Below, one piece after another: positions 8,959-18,332 of a stretch of DNA of 64,000 nucleotides. Numbering within the stretch: the stretch's first letter is position 1; every line of letters begins with the position of its first letter. Origin of the DNA: Ga0077555 sp963761475. Its GTDB lineage: Bacteria; Pseudomonadota; Alphaproteobacteria; Rhizobiales; Hyphomicrobiaceae. A program made the position numbers and the translations under genes. Below the pieces are notes generated by a model. That model did no database searches and was not told where the DNA came from. It worked only from the letters and a program-made list of their open reading frames with translations. The DNA is taken from assembly GCA_963761475.1 (NCBI GenBank), contig CAVXGT010000027.1, positions 1 through 64,000 of the forward strand. The letters run 5' to 3'.

Positions 8959-10434
8959 TCAGGCCGACGCGCGGCCGTCGAGCGGAAACACCTTGGCCGG
9001 GTTCAGCAGCCAGTGCGGGTCGAACGCACTCTTGACCTTCATCTGCAACGCCAGCTCGGCCTCGTTGAACTGGAACGGCATCAGATCGCGCTTCTCGATG
9101 CCAACGCCGTGCTCTCCGGTCAGGCACCCCCCAACATCGACGCACAACTTCAGGATATCGGCACCGGCCTGCTCCGCCTTGATCATCTCTTCCCGGTTGT
9201 TGGCATCGTAGAGGATGAGCGGATGCAGGTTGCCGTCGCCGGCGTGGAAGATGTTGGCCACCCGCAGCCCATAGCTGGCGCAGATCTCGGAGATACGCAC
9301 CAGCACGTCGGGCAGGCTCTTCAGCGGGATCGTGCCATCCATGCAGTAATAGTCGGAGATCCGTCCGATAGCGCCGAACGCCGATTTCCGCCCCCGCCAG
9401 ATCGCGGCGCTCTGCTCCTCGCTCTCGCTCATGCGCACGCATGCCGGCGCCAGCGGTTCGACGATCTCGACGATGCGACCGAGCAGCGCCGAGATCTCCT
9501 CTGGGCTGCCCTCGACCTCGATGATCAGCAATGCATCGACGTCGAGCGGATAGCCGGCCTTGGCGAACGCTTCGCAGACTTCGATCGCCGGCTTGTCCAT
9601 GAACTCCATGGCGACCGGGATGATGCCGGCGCCGATGATGGCCGAGACCGCGCGCCCCGCCGCTTCGCTCGAATCGAACCCGAGCATCAGCGGCCGCGCG
9701 CCCTCGGCTTGCCGCAGGATGCGCACCGTCGCCTCCGTCACCACGCCGAGCTGCCCCTCCGATCCCACCAGCAGCGCCAGCAGGTCGTAGCCCGGCTGGT
9801 CCAGATGGTCGCCGCCGATCTCCACGACCTCGCCGTCCGACATCACCACCTTGAGGCCCAGCACGTTGTTGGTTGTGACGCCGTACTTGAGACAATGCGC
9901 CCCGCCCGAGTTCATGGCGATGTTGCCGCCGAGCGAGCAGGCGAGCTGGCTCGAGGGATCGGGCGCATAGAAGAAGTTGCGGCTTGAGACGGCGGCGCTG
10001 ATACCGAGATTGGTAATGCCGACCTCGACCCGAGCGATGCGGTTGGCGTAGTCGACCGCCAGCACCTTGTTGAGGCGCGATAGCCCGAGCACGATCGAGT
10101 CGGCGGTCGGCAATGCCCCCCCGCACAGCGACGTGCCGGCCCCCCGTGGGATCACCTTGATCTTGTTCTCGTGGCAGTAGGCCATGACCTTCGACACGTC
10201 ACTGGTGCTGCGCGCCAGAACCACGGCAAGCGGCATGCAGCGGTAGGCGGTGAGCGCATCGGTCTCGAAGGCACGCCGGCCATCGGCGTCGGCAATCACG
10301 GCTTCGCTGCTAACGAGCCTCGCCAGGTCGCGCACGATCACGTCGCGGCGCTGCAGAATGCCCTGGTCCGGCTCGGGCATGGCAATCATGGTCATGGGGC
10401 GGCTCGGCTTTCTCTTGGGACTGGAGTGCGGCAT
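8959..10434 (-). CDS. glcD: glycolate oxidase subunit GlcD (FAD-linked oxidase)
   Basis: About 491 residues; the catalytic FAD subunit of glycolate/D-lactate oxidase. The N-terminal PCMH FAD-binding domain shows IPRGAGTSLCGGALP (pyrophosphate-binding) and LACSLGGNIAMNSGGAHCLKYG-type segments. The C-terminal FAD-oxidase domain contains NIFHAGDGNLHPLI and ends with the usual FDPHWLLNPAKVFP. Start choice is uncertain: ATGs at 10434 and 10395 both lack a strong ribosome site, and the conserved region begins about residue 20-30. It is the first gene of a glcDE unit, divergent from a LysR-type regulator that is a plausible local regulator (inferred from position only). Confidence 0.92.
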   Translation of the reverse strand: MPHSSPKRKPSRPMTMIAMPEPDQGILQRRDVIVRDLARLVSSEAVIADADGRRAFETDALTAYRCMPLAVVLARSTSDVSKVMAYCHENKIKVIPRGAGTSLCGGALPTADSIVLGLSRLNKVLAVDYANRIARVEVGITNLGISAAVSSRNFFYAPDPSSQLACSLGGNIAMNSGGAHCLKYGVTTNNVLGLKVVMSDGEVVEIGGDHLDQPGYDLLALLVGSEGQLGVVTEATVRILRQAEGARPLMLGFDSSEAAGRAVSAIIGAGIIPVAMEFMDKPAIEVCEAFAKAGYPLDVDALLIIEVEGSPEEISALLGRIVEIVEPLAPACVRMSESEEQSAAIWRGRKSAFGAIGRISDYYCMDGTIPLKSLPDVLVRISEICASYGLRVANIFHAGDGNLHPLILYDANNREEMIKAEQAGADILKLCVDVGGCLTGEHGVGIEKRDLMPFQFNEAELALQMKVKSAFDPHWLLNPAKVFPLDGRASA

Positions 10435-10646
10435 GGCAGGCTTTGGTTGAGGCGAGCGTTCGTTCAACCAGAACTTGTTTTGACGGGTGGCTTGTTCCAG
10501 AATGAGGGAGGATTTACCACGTACGGGAACAAGACTATTCCATTAGCCCGGTGATGGGAGACACACTCACGCCACCAGGCCGAACAATTAACAGATCGGA
10601 GAAAGTCCTGATGTTCCCACGACGCAAATCACGTGAGGAGTCGACT

Positions 10647-11669
10647 GTGACAGCAATCACCGATCTTGAAATTTTCGCACGAGTGGCGCGCACCGGCAAT
10701 ATGTCTGCTGCCGGCCGTGAGATGGGTTTGTCGCCCGCAGTCGTATCGAAGCGCGTCAGCCTGCTTGAGGATCGCCTCAACACGCGTCTCTTCCAGCGCA
10801 CCACGCGTCAGTTGACGCTGACCGAGACTGGTGAGGGCTACTTCAAGCGTGTCGTCGACATCCTGAACCTGATCGAAGAGGCGGAGAATTTCGTCAATCG
10901 ACGCAATACGACGCCACGCGGCCTGCTCAAGGTGACGGCGCCGACGTCGTTCAGCCGCCTGCACATCGCGCCATTCCTGCCGACCTTCCTCGAGAAGTAT
11001 CCCGAGATCGAGCTCGAGTTCCACCTCACCGACAATTTCGTCGACATCATCCGTGACGGCTTCGACCTGGCGATCCGCATTGGCGAATTGCAGGACAGCT
11101 CGCTCGTGCAACGCAAGCTCGCCGCCGACACCCGTGTCATCTGCGCCAGCCCGAAGTATCTCGAAACGTGCGAGATGGGGCCGCCGAAGTCCCTGGCCGA
11201 CCTCGACTTCCACAATTGCCTGTCCGCCGGCGCCCAGGATGTCTGGCGTCTGGAGGGCCCCGACGGCCATCACCAGCTCCGCGTCCGCGGCAATATCCGA
11301 TCGAACTCCCTCGAGTTCATGCGCGAGGCCCTGATGTCCGGCCTCGGCCTCGGCCTGCGCTCCGTGTGGGACATCGGCGAGGAGCTGAGAAGCGGCGAGC
11401 TGCAGGTCGTCCTGCCCGAATATCGCGGCTCGTCCAACGTCGCCATCTACGCCGTCTACCCCTGCCGCGACTTCATGCCCGAGAAGGTCAACGTCTTCAT
11501 CGAGTACCTGGCCTCGCTCTACGGCTCCGACCCCTACTGGAACAACGGTCTGGATCTGGCGGCACTCGTTTCCGGCAAGGCATCGAAGAAGCCGTCAGCC
11601 GCCGCGCGTCGCACGCCGGGCCTTGCCAAGCCCGCAGCTTCGGACGAAGGCGCGCTGCCGGCCCGCTAA
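10647..11669 (+). CDS. LysR family transcriptional regulator
   Basis: A 340-residue LysR-type regulator. The N-terminal winged helix-turn-helix is LEIFARVARTGNMSAAGREM followed by SPAVVSKRVSLLEDRLN (residues 5-50), and the C-terminal periplasmic-binding-like effector domain runs to about residue 300. A GTG at 10647 was chosen as start because GAGGAG lies 6 nt upstream and the HTH then begins at the usual distance. An upstream in-frame ATG at 10611 would add 12 basic residues. The tail after about residue 305 is Ala/Pro/Lys-rich and probably disordered. It is divergent from glcDE across about 210 bp, so it may control glycolate oxidation; effector unknown. A terminator follows. Confidence 0.9.
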   Translation: MTAITDLEIFARVARTGNMSAAGREMGLSPAVVSKRVSLLEDRLNTRLFQRTTRQLTLTETGEGYFKRVVDILNLIEEAENFVNRRNTTPRGLLKVTAPTSFSRLHIAPFLPTFLEKYPEIELEFHLTDNFVDIIRDGFDLAIRIGELQDSSLVQRKLAADTRVICASPKYLETCEMGPPKSLADLDFHNCLSAGAQDVWRLEGPDGHHQLRVRGNIRSNSLEFMREALMSGLGLGLRSVWDIGEELRSGELQVVLPEYRGSSNVAIYAVYPCRDFMPEKVNVFIEYLASLYGSDPYWNNGLDLAALVSGKASKKPSAAARRTPGLAKPAASDEGALPAR

Positions 11670-11690
11670 GCCTCGGCCATGCACGAGTAA

Positions 11691-11728
11691 CGGGCGCCGT
11701 CTGCCTCAGCCGGCGCCCGTCTCTGTTT
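11691..11728 (+). terminator. Rho-independent terminator after the LysR gene
   Basis: CGGGCGCCG (11691-11699) pairs with CGGCGCCCG (11711-11719) around an 11-nt loop, followed by the T-rich run TCTCTGTTTT. It lies 21 bp past the LysR stop and before the convergent RNA methyltransferase gene. Confidence 0.72.
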
Positions 11729-11737
11729 TGGGGTGTT

Positions 11738-13036
11738 TCAGCGTCGTCGCGCGTTTCGCGACTGCGCCGGCCTCGACAACACCGCCACCGCCTCCAGGTG
11801 CGTCGAGTAGAGGAACTGGTCGATGCCGACGGCCTTTTCGAGCCTGTAGCCGCCGTCGACCAGAATGCGCAGATCCCGCGCCAGCGTCACTGGATTGCAA
11901 GACACCGCGACGACAGTGCGCACGTTCGACCTGGCGAGGCTTTCGGCCTGGGCCTTGGCACCGGCGCGGGGGGGATCGAATACGATCGCATCGAACCGGG
12001 CGAGCTCGTTTGGCGACAACGGATCGCGATAGAGGTCGCGCGCCGTGGCCACGATCGGCTTCAGGCCGGAAGCATGTCGTGCAGCCTCGACTAATGCGCC
12101 AACGAGCGAGGCGTCACTGTCGAAACCCTCGACGCGGGCGTGCCGCGCCACTCCAAGCGTGAACGCGCCGAGCCCGCAAAAGAGGTCGGCCACACGCCGT
12201 GCCTTCGCCGCCGCCACCGCGTCGCTCACGAGCGCGGCCATGGCCGCTTCCGCCTCTGCCGTCGCCTGCATGAAGGCGCCAGGAGGCGGCACCACGTCGA
12301 CACCGGCAACCGTGATCACCGGCTTGGCGCGCAAAACCACCGGCTCGCCCTCGATCGTGAGGCGCACGATCCGGCCCTCGCCCGCAATCTGCGCAAGTTC
12401 CCCGGAGACGCGCACGGGGTGCCCCGCCTTGGCGCCGGTTTCGGTGATGGCGACGTCGAGCCCGTTGGCGCAGTCGAGCACCGCCACCCGGCAGGTCACG
12501 TCCCGGCGACACACCAGTGCTGCGATGGCGCGCAGGTGCGGCAGCGCCGCAACGATGCTGGTCCGCAGAACGGCGCAGTCGGCAAGGTCGACCAGGTCAT
12601 GACTGCGATGCCCGTGAAACCCCAGTTGTGTCCCCGCTCCGGTCTTGGTGGCACTGAAGACCGCGCGCCGACGCGTGGCAAGCGCCACGCTGATGCAGGG
12701 GCCAATTACCCCGTCACCGTCCGATGTGAGCTTAAGCCGCTCCAGCGCATGCTTGAGCTTCTGCGCTTTCCAGGCGGCATAGTAGGCGTCAGACATGTGC
12801 TGCACCTGGCAGCCCCCGCAATCGGCGGCATGCGGACACAGCGCCACCGCCCGGCGCGCTTCGCTCGCCCGTGTCGTTACCGCGATCGAACCGTCCGCCA
12901 GCCGCCGCACCTCGTCGCCCGGTAGCGCCCCCCCGACATAGGCGATCGGCCCCGAACCATCGCGCCCGGCAGGCGCGACGATGCCGTCGCCTTCCTCGCC
13001 GTTACCGATCACCTCGAGGCTCTCCCCGCTAGCCAT
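11738..13036 (-). CDS. RumA/TrmA-family RNA (uracil-5-)-methyltransferase
   Basis: A 432-residue SAM-dependent methyltransferase of the RlmD/RlmC/TrmA family, which makes 5-methyluridine in rRNA or tRNA. The N-terminal TRAM-like region (GDGIVAPAGRDGSGPIAYVG) precedes a 4Fe-4S cluster segment, CPHAADCGGCQVQH, plus a Cys near residue 155. The C-terminal domain has VADLFCGLGAFTLGVA (SAM loop), FDPPRAGA, and the catalytic-cysteine motif VAVSCNPVTLARDL. The iron-sulfur cysteines favour the RlmD/RlmC side, but alphaproteobacteria often carry a single relaxed member, so no symbol is given. Its start overlaps the tlyA stop by 8 nt, so the two are translationally coupled. Confidence 0.9.
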   Translation of the reverse strand: MASGESLEVIGNGEEGDGIVAPAGRDGSGPIAYVGGALPGDEVRRLADGSIAVTTRASEARRAVALCPHAADCGGCQVQHMSDAYYAAWKAQKLKHALERLKLTSDGDGVIGPCISVALATRRRAVFSATKTGAGTQLGFHGHRSHDLVDLADCAVLRTSIVAALPHLRAIAALVCRRDVTCRVAVLDCANGLDVAITETGAKAGHPVRVSGELAQIAGEGRIVRLTIEGEPVVLRAKPVITVAGVDVVPPPGAFMQATAEAEAAMAALVSDAVAAAKARRVADLFCGLGAFTLGVARHARVEGFDSDASLVGALVEAARHASGLKPIVATARDLYRDPLSPNELARFDAIVFDPPRAGAKAQAESLARSNVRTVVAVSCNPVTLARDLRILVDGGYRLEKAVGIDQFLYSTHLEAVAVLSRPAQSRNARRR

Positions 13037-13805
13037 TGCGCACCGCTCCCATCAAGAACTCGACGTTGCCGTCACCGCCCGTGATCGGCGAGGCCACAGT
13101 TCCGAGCGTCACCCAGTCGTGCTGCCCGCCCATCCAATTCACCACCGCCTCGACCGCAGCGGTCTGCACTGCGCCATCGCGGATCACGCCGTGGCGCGGA
13201 ATGTCGGCGCGGGGGGCTTCGAATTGCGGCTTGATCAAGGCCACCAGCCAGCATCCCGGCGCCGCTAACGCCAGCGCCGCAGGCAGCACTTTCGTGAGTG
13301 AAATGAAGCTCACATCGGCAACCAGCGCGGTGACGGGCTGCGCTATCTGCGTCGCCGTCAGCTCGCGCGCATCCTGGCTCTCGAGCGAGATTACCCGTGG
13401 ATCGGCGGCAATCCGTGGATGCAATTGCCCCCGCCCGTTGTCGACCGCATAGACTTGGGCGGCGCCGGCAGCCAGCAGCGTCTCCGTGAACCCCCCGGTC
13501 GAGGCCCCGAGATCGACGCCAACCCGGCCCGCTGGTGAAAAACCGAAATGCGCCAGTCCGTGCCTGAGTTTGAGTGCCCCTCGCGACACATAGTCCGCGG
13601 GGCCGCCCGTGATCGCGACCTCGTCTCGACAGCCGACCATCAGCGCAGGCTTCTCTGCCACCCGTCCGCCGACGGTGACGACGCCCCGCAACACGAGGTC
13701 ACGTGCGCGCGCCCGCGTTTCAACGAGGCCGCGAGACACCATTGCAAGATCGAGGCGTTGTCGGTTCTCCACGGGAGCTACTACAACCAAATTGTTGATG
13801 ATCAT
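13029..13805 (-). CDS. tlyA: TlyA family rRNA 2'-O-methyltransferase
   Basis: About 258 residues. TlyA-type methyltransferases add 2'-O-methyl groups to 16S and/or 23S rRNA and are sometimes annotated as hemolysin A. An S4 RNA-binding domain (RLDLAMVSRGLVETRARARD through about residue 65) is followed by an FtsJ-like methyltransferase domain with the SAM loop VGVDLGASTGGFTETLL, DNGRGQLHP, and LVADVSFISLTKVLP; the last motif carries the catalytic Asp. The ATG at 13805 is the best start, with a weak ribosome site. A GTG at 13814 or the more internal ATG in RLDLAM are alternatives. It lies downstream of dxs, as in many alphaproteobacteria, but a terminator separates them. Confidence 0.92.
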   Translation of the reverse strand: MIINNLVVVAPVENRQRLDLAMVSRGLVETRARARDLVLRGVVTVGGRVAEKPALMVGCRDEVAITGGPADYVSRGALKLRHGLAHFGFSPAGRVGVDLGASTGGFTETLLAAGAAQVYAVDNGRGQLHPRIAADPRVISLESQDARELTATQIAQPVTALVADVSFISLTKVLPAALALAAPGCWLVALIKPQFEAPRADIPRHGVIRDGAVQTAAVEAVVNWMGGQHDWVTLGTVASPITGGDGNVEFLMGAVRNG

Positions 13806-13814
13806 TCCGCCCAC

Positions 13815-14150
13815 CCGCAGGCGGTGGCCGAGGGCCTGATCATGCTAGCAGAGATTGTCCTGAAATGCGCTGGCGGGGCGGGGCCGGAGGCGTCGATCCT
13901 CGCCCCGGAGATCTGCCGGAGGCGCAAAAAAAAGCCCCGGCAAACTGGCGCCGGGGCACATTCCTGTGTCCGCTTGGGGGGATGGGACGCGGAGAAACAG
14001 GTACGCATTTACTGGTATTGAAAGTAGACGAGGCGCGTGCGCTAAGTCGATCCCCAACTGAGGCTTGCGTGTGTGCGCGAATCAGCCTGTGGATAACTCA
14101 CGTTGCGCATAACGCCCACACACGCCACCGCCGGAACCGCCAATCTGCGC
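13815..14150. other. 336-bp intergenic region between tlyA and dxs
   Basis: It holds the dxs terminator (13926-13957) and presumably the tlyA promoter. Nothing else was recognised. Confidence 0.55.
13926..13957 (-). terminator. Rho-independent terminator of dxs
   Basis: On the minus strand GCCCCGG (13957-13951) and CCGGGGC (13940-13934) form a stem around a 10-nt loop, followed at once by eight Ts. It ends the dxs transcript before tlyA. Confidence 0.9.
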
Positions 14151-16067
14151 TCAGACCTCGTTGGCCTGAACGCTACGCCCCAGCGTGGCCAGCACCGTCC
14201 GCACGATGCCATCGGCATTGAGACCCGACCGTTCGTACATCCGCTCAGGCTTGTCGTGGTCGATGAACACGTCCGGCAGCACCATCGGCCGCACTTTCAG
14301 GCCGCGGTCGAGGTGGCCGGCCTGTGCCAGATGGTGCAGGACATGGCTCGAGAAGCCGCCGATCGAGCCCTCTTCGATGGTCACCAGCACTTCGTGCTCG
14401 CGCGCCAACCGGTCGATCAGCGCCGTATCGAGCGGCTTCATGAAGCGCGCGTCCGCCACCGTGGTCGACAATCCGAAGGCCGCGAGCTTCTCGGCCGCCT
14501 TGAGGCTTTCGGCGAGGCGCGTGCCGAGCGACAGGATGGCGATCGCGCTGCCCTCGCGGACGATCCGCCCCCGCCCGATCTCCAGCGGCACGCCCTCTGC
14601 CGGCATGTCGATGCCGACGCCTTCGCCGCGCGGGTAGCGGAAGGCCGATGGCCGGTCGTCGATCGCGACGGCCGTTGCCACCATGTGTTTGAGCTCGGCT
14701 TCGTCGGCCGCGGCCATGATCACGATGTCCGGCAGGCATCCAAGGTAGGCGAGATCGAACGAGCCGGCGTGCGTGGGGCCGTCGGCACCGACCAGGCCCG
14801 CCCGGTCGAGCGCGAACCGCACCGGCAGGCGCTGGATCGCCACGTCGTGCACGATCTGATCGTAGGCGCGCTGCAGGAACGTCGAATAGATCGCAACGAA
14901 CGGCTTGAAGCCTTCGGTCGCCAGCCCTGCGGCAAAGGTCACGCCGTGCTGCTCGGCGATGCCAACGTCGAACGTCCGGTCCGGAAATGCCTTTCCGAAG
15001 AGGTCGAGCCCGGTGCCGGACGGCATGGCGGCCGTCACCGCGACGATCTTGTCGTCCTTGCGCGCCTCCGCGATCAGGCTGTCGGCGAACACCCGCGTAT
15101 AGCTCGGCGCGTTGGCCTTGGGCTTGGCCTGGGCGCCGGTTATGACGTCGAATGCGTTGACGCCGTGATACTTGTCGGCCGAAGCCTCCGCCGGCCCATA
15201 GCCCTTGCCCTTCTTGGTGACGACGTGCAGCAGGATCGGTCCCTTGCGCGCGTCCCGTACGTTCTTGAGCACCGGCAGCAGGATGGACAGATCGTGCCCG
15301 TCGATCGGGCCGACATAGTAGAAGCCGAGCTCCTCGAACCACGCCCCGCCTTGCCACAGGTGGCGTGTGTATTCCTCGACCCGCGCCGCCCGCCGTTCCC
15401 AGTTCTTGGGCAGGCGCTTGGCGAGCTGCTTTACCGATTTCGCGGATCTGCAGATAGGTCCCCGAGGACGAGATCCGCGCCAGGTAGTTCGATAGCGCGC
15501 CGACCGGCGGCGCGATCGACATGTCGTTGTCGTTGAGGATGACGAGAAGGCGCTCGTTGCGCACGCCCGCGTTGTTCATGGCCTCGTAGGCCATGCCCGC
15601 GCTCATCGCACCATCGCCGATCACCGCACACGACGTTGTTGTCGCGCCCGTCGAGATCGCGCGCCACGGCCATGCCGAGCCCAGCCGAGATCGAGGTCGA
15701 CGAGTGCGCCGCCCCGAACGGGTCGTATTCGCTCTCCGCCCGCTTCGTGAAGCCGGACAGGCCACCGCCCTGCCTGCAGGGTGCGGATGCGATCGCGGCG
15801 CCCGGTCAGGATCTTGTGCGGATAGGCCTGGTGCCCGACGTCCCAGATCAGCCGGTCCCGTGGCGTGTCGAAGACGTAGTGCAGCGCCACCGTCAGCTCG
15901 ACGACGCCGAGACCCGCGCCAAGATGCCCGCCGGTCACCGACACCGCATCGATGGTCTCCTGCCGCAACTCGTCGGCAAGGCTGATCAGGTCCTTCTCCG
16001 GCAAGCGCCTGAGATCATCCGGTGTATGAACGCGGTCGAGCAGTGGAGTGGAGATGTTTTTTGTCAT
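14151..16067 (-). CDS. dxs: 1-deoxy-D-xylulose-5-phosphate synthase, frame broken by three +1 indels
   Basis: DXS condenses pyruvate and glyceraldehyde-3-phosphate, with thiamine diphosphate, in the first step of the MEP isoprenoid pathway. The start at 16067 gives MTKNISTPLLDRVHTPDDLR and LADELRQETIDAVSVTGGHL; the middle has IGDGAMSAGMAYEAMNN (ThDP/Mg) and the C-terminal half is a transketolase pyrimidine-binding plus C-terminal domain ending near 14151. Reading frames change three times: near 15775 (extra base in CTGCAGGCAG), near 15625 (extra G before GTGATC) and near 15429 (extra A in GGTAAAGCAG). Each fix restores canonical DXS sequence, the three together return to the original frame, and the corrected length is 637 residues, normal for the family. 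No stop or missense decay is seen, so sequence error is more likely than a pseudogene. Confidence 0.93.
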
Positions 16068-16443
16068 GTCGCAACGCAGTCTACGGGCTTGTGAGGCCAG
16101 GGGCCCACGGCAGGCCCGGGCCCTTGCGGGCTTGTGGATACGGGCTCCCTGGCATTCTCAGGATCATGTCCGTACCGGAATCAAGCAGTCGGCACGAGCA
16201 CAAAGACCAAAAGAAAAACCAGAAATTCAAATGTGTTGGTGCCAACGATTGGCTGTCGGCGCATACCCCGTGGTCCTGACCACGACGCCACAACACGATC
16301 ATTGGCTACATTAGGCCTTTGCAGCGCCGACTGATAGCCCGAAAAAGCGGTCGTTTCATGCCCAAACCGCCGGGCGCCGGCAATTTTCCCCGCACACTCC
16401 GGCGCATTGGCGGTTTCTGGCGGTCCTGGGCGGCAGCCCCCCG
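16068..16443. other. 376-bp intergenic region between dxs and xseB
   Basis: It is less GC-rich than its surroundings near 16190-16240. A perfect 7-bp inverted repeat with a 2-nt spacer (CGTGGTC, 16269-16275; GACCACG, 16278-16284) lies about 200 bp upstream of dxs and could be a regulator site. No gene was recognised, and no clear promoter was assigned. Confidence 0.45.
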
Positions 16444-16722
16444 TCAGCGCCCGTCGCCTTCGGCCTCGAAGGCCTCCGCCGATTTGGGGGTGCCATCCGG
16501 GCCGAAAGCCAGACGCTCGACCTTGGCTTCGGCCTGCTTCAGCAACTTGTCGCAGTGCGCCTTCAAGGCATCGCCCCGCTCGTAGATCGCAATCGATTCC
16601 TCGAGTTCGACATCGCCCCGTTCAAGCCGGCCAACGATCGACTCGAGCTCTTTCAGGGCGCGCTCGAACGAGAGTTCGCCGATATCGGCGAACCGGTTGG
16701 CCTGTCGATCGGACTGCGGCAT
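16444..16722 (-). CDS. xseB: exodeoxyribonuclease VII small subunit
   Basis: A 92-residue XseB, the small subunit that binds XseA to form the single-strand-specific exonuclease VII used in repair. The diagnostic FERALKELESIVGRLERGDV and LEESIAIYERGDALKAHCD helices occupy residues 19-60. The C-terminus (AFGPDGTPKSAEAFEAEGDG) is a usual acidic tail. It sits between the histone-deacetylase-like gene and dxs, the classic alphaproteobacterial order, though the gap to dxs (376 bp) is wider than in a tight operon. Confidence 0.95.
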   Translation of the reverse strand: MPQSDRQANRFADIGELSFERALKELESIVGRLERGDVELEESIAIYERGDALKAHCDKLLKQAEAKVERLAFGPDGTPKSAEAFEAEGDGR

Positions 16723-16801
16723 AGGAAATTCCTTCTGGTCACGGGACTTCGGCCAGCGTCCATTGCCGACCCGGCGCGCCCATTGTTCGTTGCAGGGGTC
16801 T

Positions 16802-17750
16802 TCAGCTCCCGCCGGCTTCCATCAGCACTTTGACGTGCGCGCCGACGGACCGTCCAAGTGCTGCGAGATCATACCCGCCCTCCAGCATTGACACGAGCCG
16901 GCCGCCGGCATGGCGTTCGGCAGCTTCGGCAAGCTTCTCGCTGGCCCAGGCAAAATCGCTTTCATCAAGCTCCAGGTTAGCCAGCGGATCGTCGCGGTGC
17001 GCATCGAAACCGGCCGACACCAGGATCAGGTCGGGGCCGAAGTTGGCAAGCGCCGGCAGGATGCGCGATTCGAAGGCGTCACGAAACGCTTCGCCCCCAT
17101 CGCCTGGCCGCAGGGGAGCATTGAAGATGTTGCCGACGCCGGTTTCCCCGAGCGCCCCGGTTCCCGGGTAGAGCGGCATCTGGTGCGTCGACCCCAGGAA
17201 CAAGTTCTTGTTGTCCCAGAATATATCCTGCGTGCCATTGCCATGGTGAACGTCGAAGTCGACGACCGCGACACGTTCGAGCCCGTGGCGATCGCGTGCG
17301 TAGTGTGCGGCAATCGCAATACTGTTGAAAAAGCAGAACCCCATCGCCCGCTGGCCCTCCGCATGATGGCCGGGTGGCCGGACCTGGCAAAAGGCGTTGC
17401 GGGCTCGCCCGGCGATGACTTCGTCCACCGCCAGCAGGCCGGCGCCGACGGCCCGCAGTGCGGCTTCCAGGCTGCCAGCCGACATCACAGTGTCCGGATC
17501 GAACCGGACGGCGCCGTGCTGTGCCTTCTCGCCGGCGCCGACAACGAGGTCGTAGAAGGCTTGGCCGTGGACGGCTGCGATCCGCTCGCTTTGCATCCTC
17601 CCGCACCGGCGCCTCGCGTCGCTGCAGGCTGGAGAATTCGGCCCGTTGCAGCACGCCATCGATCGCCCGCATGCGCTCGCTGCGCTCGGGATGACCGGGA
17701 CCGGTATCGTGCTTGGCAAAGCAGGAGTGGGTGATCAGCAGCGTCGTCAT
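16802..17750 (-). CDS. histone deacetylase family protein, frame broken by one +1 indel
   Basis: An arginase/deacetylase-fold zinc hydrolase of the class II HDAC/acetoin-utilisation/acetylpolyamine amidohydrolase group; substrate unknown. The N-terminus MTTLLITHSCFAKHDTGPGH and the HPERSERMRAI segment lie in one frame and the rest in another. An extra A in GATGCAAAGC near 17590-17592 accounts for the change, and the corrected product is about 315 residues. The zinc-site and catalytic segments are intact: RPPGHHAE, GFCFFNSIAIAA, VDFDVHHGNGTQ, and VSAGFDAHRDDPL. The C-terminal SMLEGGYDLAALGRS is also typical. The neighbour is xseB, a conserved alphaproteobacterial pairing. A sequence error is the likely cause of the break. 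Confidence 0.9.
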
Positions 17751-17903
17751 GCCTGGCCCTCGGATGGATCGGTCACGTCTGCGTGGCATTCTAGCCGCAA
17801 CTGGGCTGGTATCGCCATCGTGATGCCAATTTGATCGGTCTGGCCGTTGAACTCCACGCCCCTCAGTTACGACTACTCTATCAATGTGAGCATTATTTGG
17901 TGG

Positions 17904-18332
17904 ATGGCCATGCGATATTCATGCGCGACGATCTCGATCAAGGTGGCGGCCGTTCTCGCGGCGAGCCTGACGGCGCTGAGCTGGGGCGCAGCCCCACAAG
18001 TCGCCGCCGAGGGCCTGTCTCTCGAAGGGTCGTGGAGTGGCGGCGGGCGGATCGTCTTCCCGTCCGGCGAGAGCGAGAGGGCCCGTTGCCGTGCCCAGTT
18101 CCATCGTCAAGGCGGGGAAAGCTTCGGTATGAGCGCGGTATGCGCGACGGCTTCGGCCCGCGTCCAGCAGAACGCGCAGATCACCCGTATCTCAGCCAAC
18201 CGCTTCCGCGGTGAATTCCATAACAGCGAATATGGGCTCTCAGGCTCGATTCGCATCGTCGTTCGCGGCAACAACATCGACGCCTCGCTGTCGGGCGGTG
18301 GCGGCTCGGCCCAATTCAGCCTCAGCCGCTGA
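17904..18332 (+). CDS. small secreted protein of unknown function
   Basis: About 142 residues. A signal peptide is visible (basic MAMRYSCATISIKV followed by the hydrophobic AAVLAASLTALSWGAA, with probable cleavage near AEG). The mature part begins LEGSWSGGGRIVFPSGESER, contains two cysteines about 20 residues apart, and ends in a beta-rich glycine stretch (NNIDASLSGGGGSAQFSLS). This resembles small periplasmic beta-sheet proteins in which a GxWxGGG segment opens a barrel-like fold, but no named family is claimed. The ATGs at 17904 and 17910 are both possible. The 3' end overlaps the convergent oxidoreductase gene by 11 bp. Confidence 0.72.
   Translation: MAMRYSCATISIKVAAVLAASLTALSWGAAPQVAAEGLSLEGSWSGGGRIVFPSGESERARCRAQFHRQGGESFGMSAVCATASARVQQNAQITRISANRFRGEFHNSEYGLSGSIRIVVRGNNIDASLSGGGGSAQFSLSR

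Noticed and set aside
8936..10126. Upstream extension of the glcE frame through glcD
   Set aside because: The extension is Arg-rich out-of-frame glcD sequence; glcE proper starts at the TTG at 8935.
15425..15780. Programmed frameshifting in dxs
   Set aside because: Three separate shifts in a metabolic enzyme, with no slippery heptamer plus structure pattern; extra bases explain each one.
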